Position numbers and translations under genes: made by a program
Part shown: piece after piece, positions 14,580-15,532 of the stretch
How positions within the stretch are numbered: the first letter of the stretch is position 1
Layout: each line of letters starts with the position of its first letter
The notes under the pieces: generated by a model
Databases searched by the model: none
What the model was told of the DNA's origin: nothing
What the model saw: only the letters and a program-made list of their open reading frames with translations
Assembly (NCBI GenBank): GCA_015494725.1
Contig: WGAR01000159.1
Coordinates: 1 to 15,532 of the forward strand
Direction: 5' to 3'
DNA: 15,532 bases
Origin: Thermodesulfobacteriaceae bacterium
Lineage (GTDB): Bacteria; Desulfobacterota; Thermodesulfobacteria; Thermodesulfobacteriales; Thermodesulfobacteriaceae

Positions 14580-15275
14580 ATGAAGGCTCCTTTAGGTCGG
14601 AGGATTCTGCGGTATGGAGTGGCCTTCCTTTTCTGGGTGCTCCTGGCCCTGGGAGCGGCCTATCTGCATCACCGTCTCTTTATCCGCCTCCCCGAACTGG
14701 ACTGGAAGTACTTCCTGATCCCTTTTTTAAACGGGGTGGTCACCGGGGGGCTTTTTTGCGCGGTCCTCTATCTTTATGAGCGGGCCCGGTTCCAGAGTTA
14801 TCTTGATCCCCTGACCGGGCTTTTCAACCGCCGCTATGCCATGGAATGGCTGGAAAACACCCTGAAGCGGCTGGAGCCCTTCTCTGCCGGGGTGCGACTG
14901 TCCATCATCCTCCTGGATATAGACGACTTCAAGAACATCAACGATACCTTCGGACACCATGTGGGGGATCAGGTGCTGCGGACCCTGGCCGGTCTTTTCC
15001 GGGAGGAGGTGCGCCTGTCCGATCTGGTCTGTCGGGTGGGAGGGGAGGAGTTCCTCATCATCATGCCCCGCACCGACCGGCGGACCGCCCTGGAGGTAGC
15101 GGAGCGGATCCGCAGCCGGGTGGCGGGGTTTGACTTCCCTCCGGTGGGACGGGTTACGGTCAGCGCCGGGGTGGCCAGTCTGGGAAACGGCATGACCCTT
15201 ACGGAACTCCTCATTCAGGCCGATCTCCATCTCTACCGGGCCAAGGACCAGGGCAAGAACCGGGTTTACGGTTAG
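14580..15275 (+). CDS. Membrane-bound GGDEF diguanylate cyclase
   Basis: The 231-residue protein makes c-di-GMP from two GTP. It has two predicted membrane segments (about 11-30 and 46-66) joined by a short loop, then directly a GGDEF domain (about 72-231). Visible motifs: DPLTGLFNRR (76-85), LLDIDDFKNIND (111-122), FGHHVGD (124-130), and the active site GGEEF (154-158). The inhibitory I-site RxxD is intact as RLSD (145-148), five residues before GGEEF as in PleD-type enzymes, so product feedback is likely. No separate sensor domain is present apart from the membrane hairpin. No clear Shine-Dalgarno precedes the ATG; translation may be leaderless or from a very short leader. The stop codon overlaps the dnaB stop on the other strand. 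Confidence 0.95.
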   Translation: MKAPLGRRILRYGVAFLFWVLLALGAAYLHHRLFIRLPELDWKYFLIPFLNGVVTGGLFCAVLYLYERARFQSYLDPLTGLFNRRYAMEWLENTLKRLEPFSAGVRLSIILLDIDDFKNINDTFGHHVGDQVLRTLAGLFREEVRLSDLVCRVGGEEFLIIMPRTDRRTALEVAERIRSRVAGFDFPPVGRVTVSAGVASLGNGMTLTELLIQADLHLYRAKDQGKNRVYG

Positions 15276-15532
15276 GCCTCGATCTCCGAGAGATTGGCGA
15301 AAGAGGAGTAGGGAGCCTGGAAGGCCAGCTTCACCACCCCGGTGGGGCCGTTACGCTGTTTCCCGATGATGAGTTCAGCCACTCCCTTTTGAGGGGTGTC
15401 CCGGTTATAGACCTCGTCCCGGTAGATGAAGACGATGAGGTCGGCGTCCTGTTCGATGGCCCCGGATTCACGAAGATCCGAGAGCTGGGGACGTTTGTCC
15501 GGGCGTTCCTCCACCCGCCGGTTGAGCTGGGA
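15272..15532 (-). CDS. dnaB: Replicative DNA helicase DnaB, C-terminal end (partial)
   Basis: Only the last 86 codons lie in the window; the frame stays open to the right edge. DnaB is the hexameric helicase that unwinds DNA at the replication fork. The visible part is the C-terminal RecA-like ATPase end. It begins with the conserved SQLNR stretch, followed by DKRPQLSDLRESGAIEQDAD and the IVFIYRDEVYN region, then AELIIGKQRNGPTG containing the KQRNG arginine-finger-like motif of the family. The last residues (ANLSEIEA) are the usual tail. The stop codon (TAA, 15274-15272) overlaps the TAG of the cyclase gene on the + strand, so transcripts converge with no terminator between them. Confidence 0.97.
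   Translation of the reverse strand, partial: SQLNRRVEERPDKRPQLSDLRESGAIEQDADLIVFIYRDEVYNRDTPQKGVAELIIGKQRNGPTGVVKLAFQAPYSSFANLSEIEA

Noticed and set aside
1..15532. CRISPR arrays, tRNA or rRNA genes, insertion sequences, phage genes, toxin-antitoxin pairs
   Set aside because: No regularly spaced repeats, no cloverleaf-like sequence, no transposase or integrase motif and no small paired genes were found; nearly all sequence is explained by the listed genes.

Overview
The window is gene-dense DNA of about 60% or higher GC. Nearly every base is coding, genes often overlap by a few bases (ATGA or TGATG junctions), and the proteins are rich in Arg, Glu, Leu and Pro. This fits a free-living thermophilic Gram-negative bacterium with an outer membrane (secretin, lipoprotein signal). 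A Desulfobacterota / Thermodesulfobacteria-like lineage is my guess from gene content and style only; no rRNA gene is present to settle it.

Region 1 (1-7115, + strand) is an eight-gene MSHA-like type IV pilus / type II secretion assembly cluster. In order: C-terminal part of the assembly ATPase (MshE/GspE/PilB), inner-membrane platform (MshG/GspF/PilC), membrane-anchored ExeA/MshM-type AAA+ ATPase, an actin-like PilM + PilN fusion (MshI/GspL-like), a small PilO/MshJ-like protein, a PilP/MshK/GspC-like protein, a lipoprotein secretin (MshL), and a single-pass TPR protein (MshN-like). Most genes overlap or abut, so the set is probably one transcript. No pilin or prepilin peptidase gene is inside the window. 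gpsA (glycerol-3-phosphate dehydrogenase) follows through another ATGA overlap.

Region 2 (8016-10658, - strand) is a convergent four-gene operon read from right to left: periplasmic DsbC-like disulfide isomerase, AMMECR1 (AmrA) protein, membrane-anchored M23 peptidase with a coiled coil, and bactofilin. A good sigma70-type promoter and Shine-Dalgarno precede the first gene. The bactofilin end overlaps the gpsA end by 95 bp.

Region 3 (10770-15275, + strand) starts at the divergent intergenic region: class V aminotransferase, then serA (ATGA overlap), rlmN, and a membrane diguanylate cyclase with an intact I-site. The first two probably supply two steps of serine synthesis, with the aminotransferase as a candidate replacement for SerC. 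The window ends with the C-terminal part of dnaB on the - strand, whose stop codon overlaps that of the cyclase gene.

The most unusual sequence-level signals are a sharply bounded low-GC tract of about 590 bp covering the second half of the platform gene and the start of the AAA+ gene, a 65-bp dual-coding overlap that encodes the secretin signal peptide, the 95-bp tail-to-tail gpsA/bactofilin overlap, and a hairpin with a -10-like box just before the cyclase gene. I see no clear evidence of a wholly new defence or mobile system; there is no CRISPR array, tRNA, transposase or phage gene.
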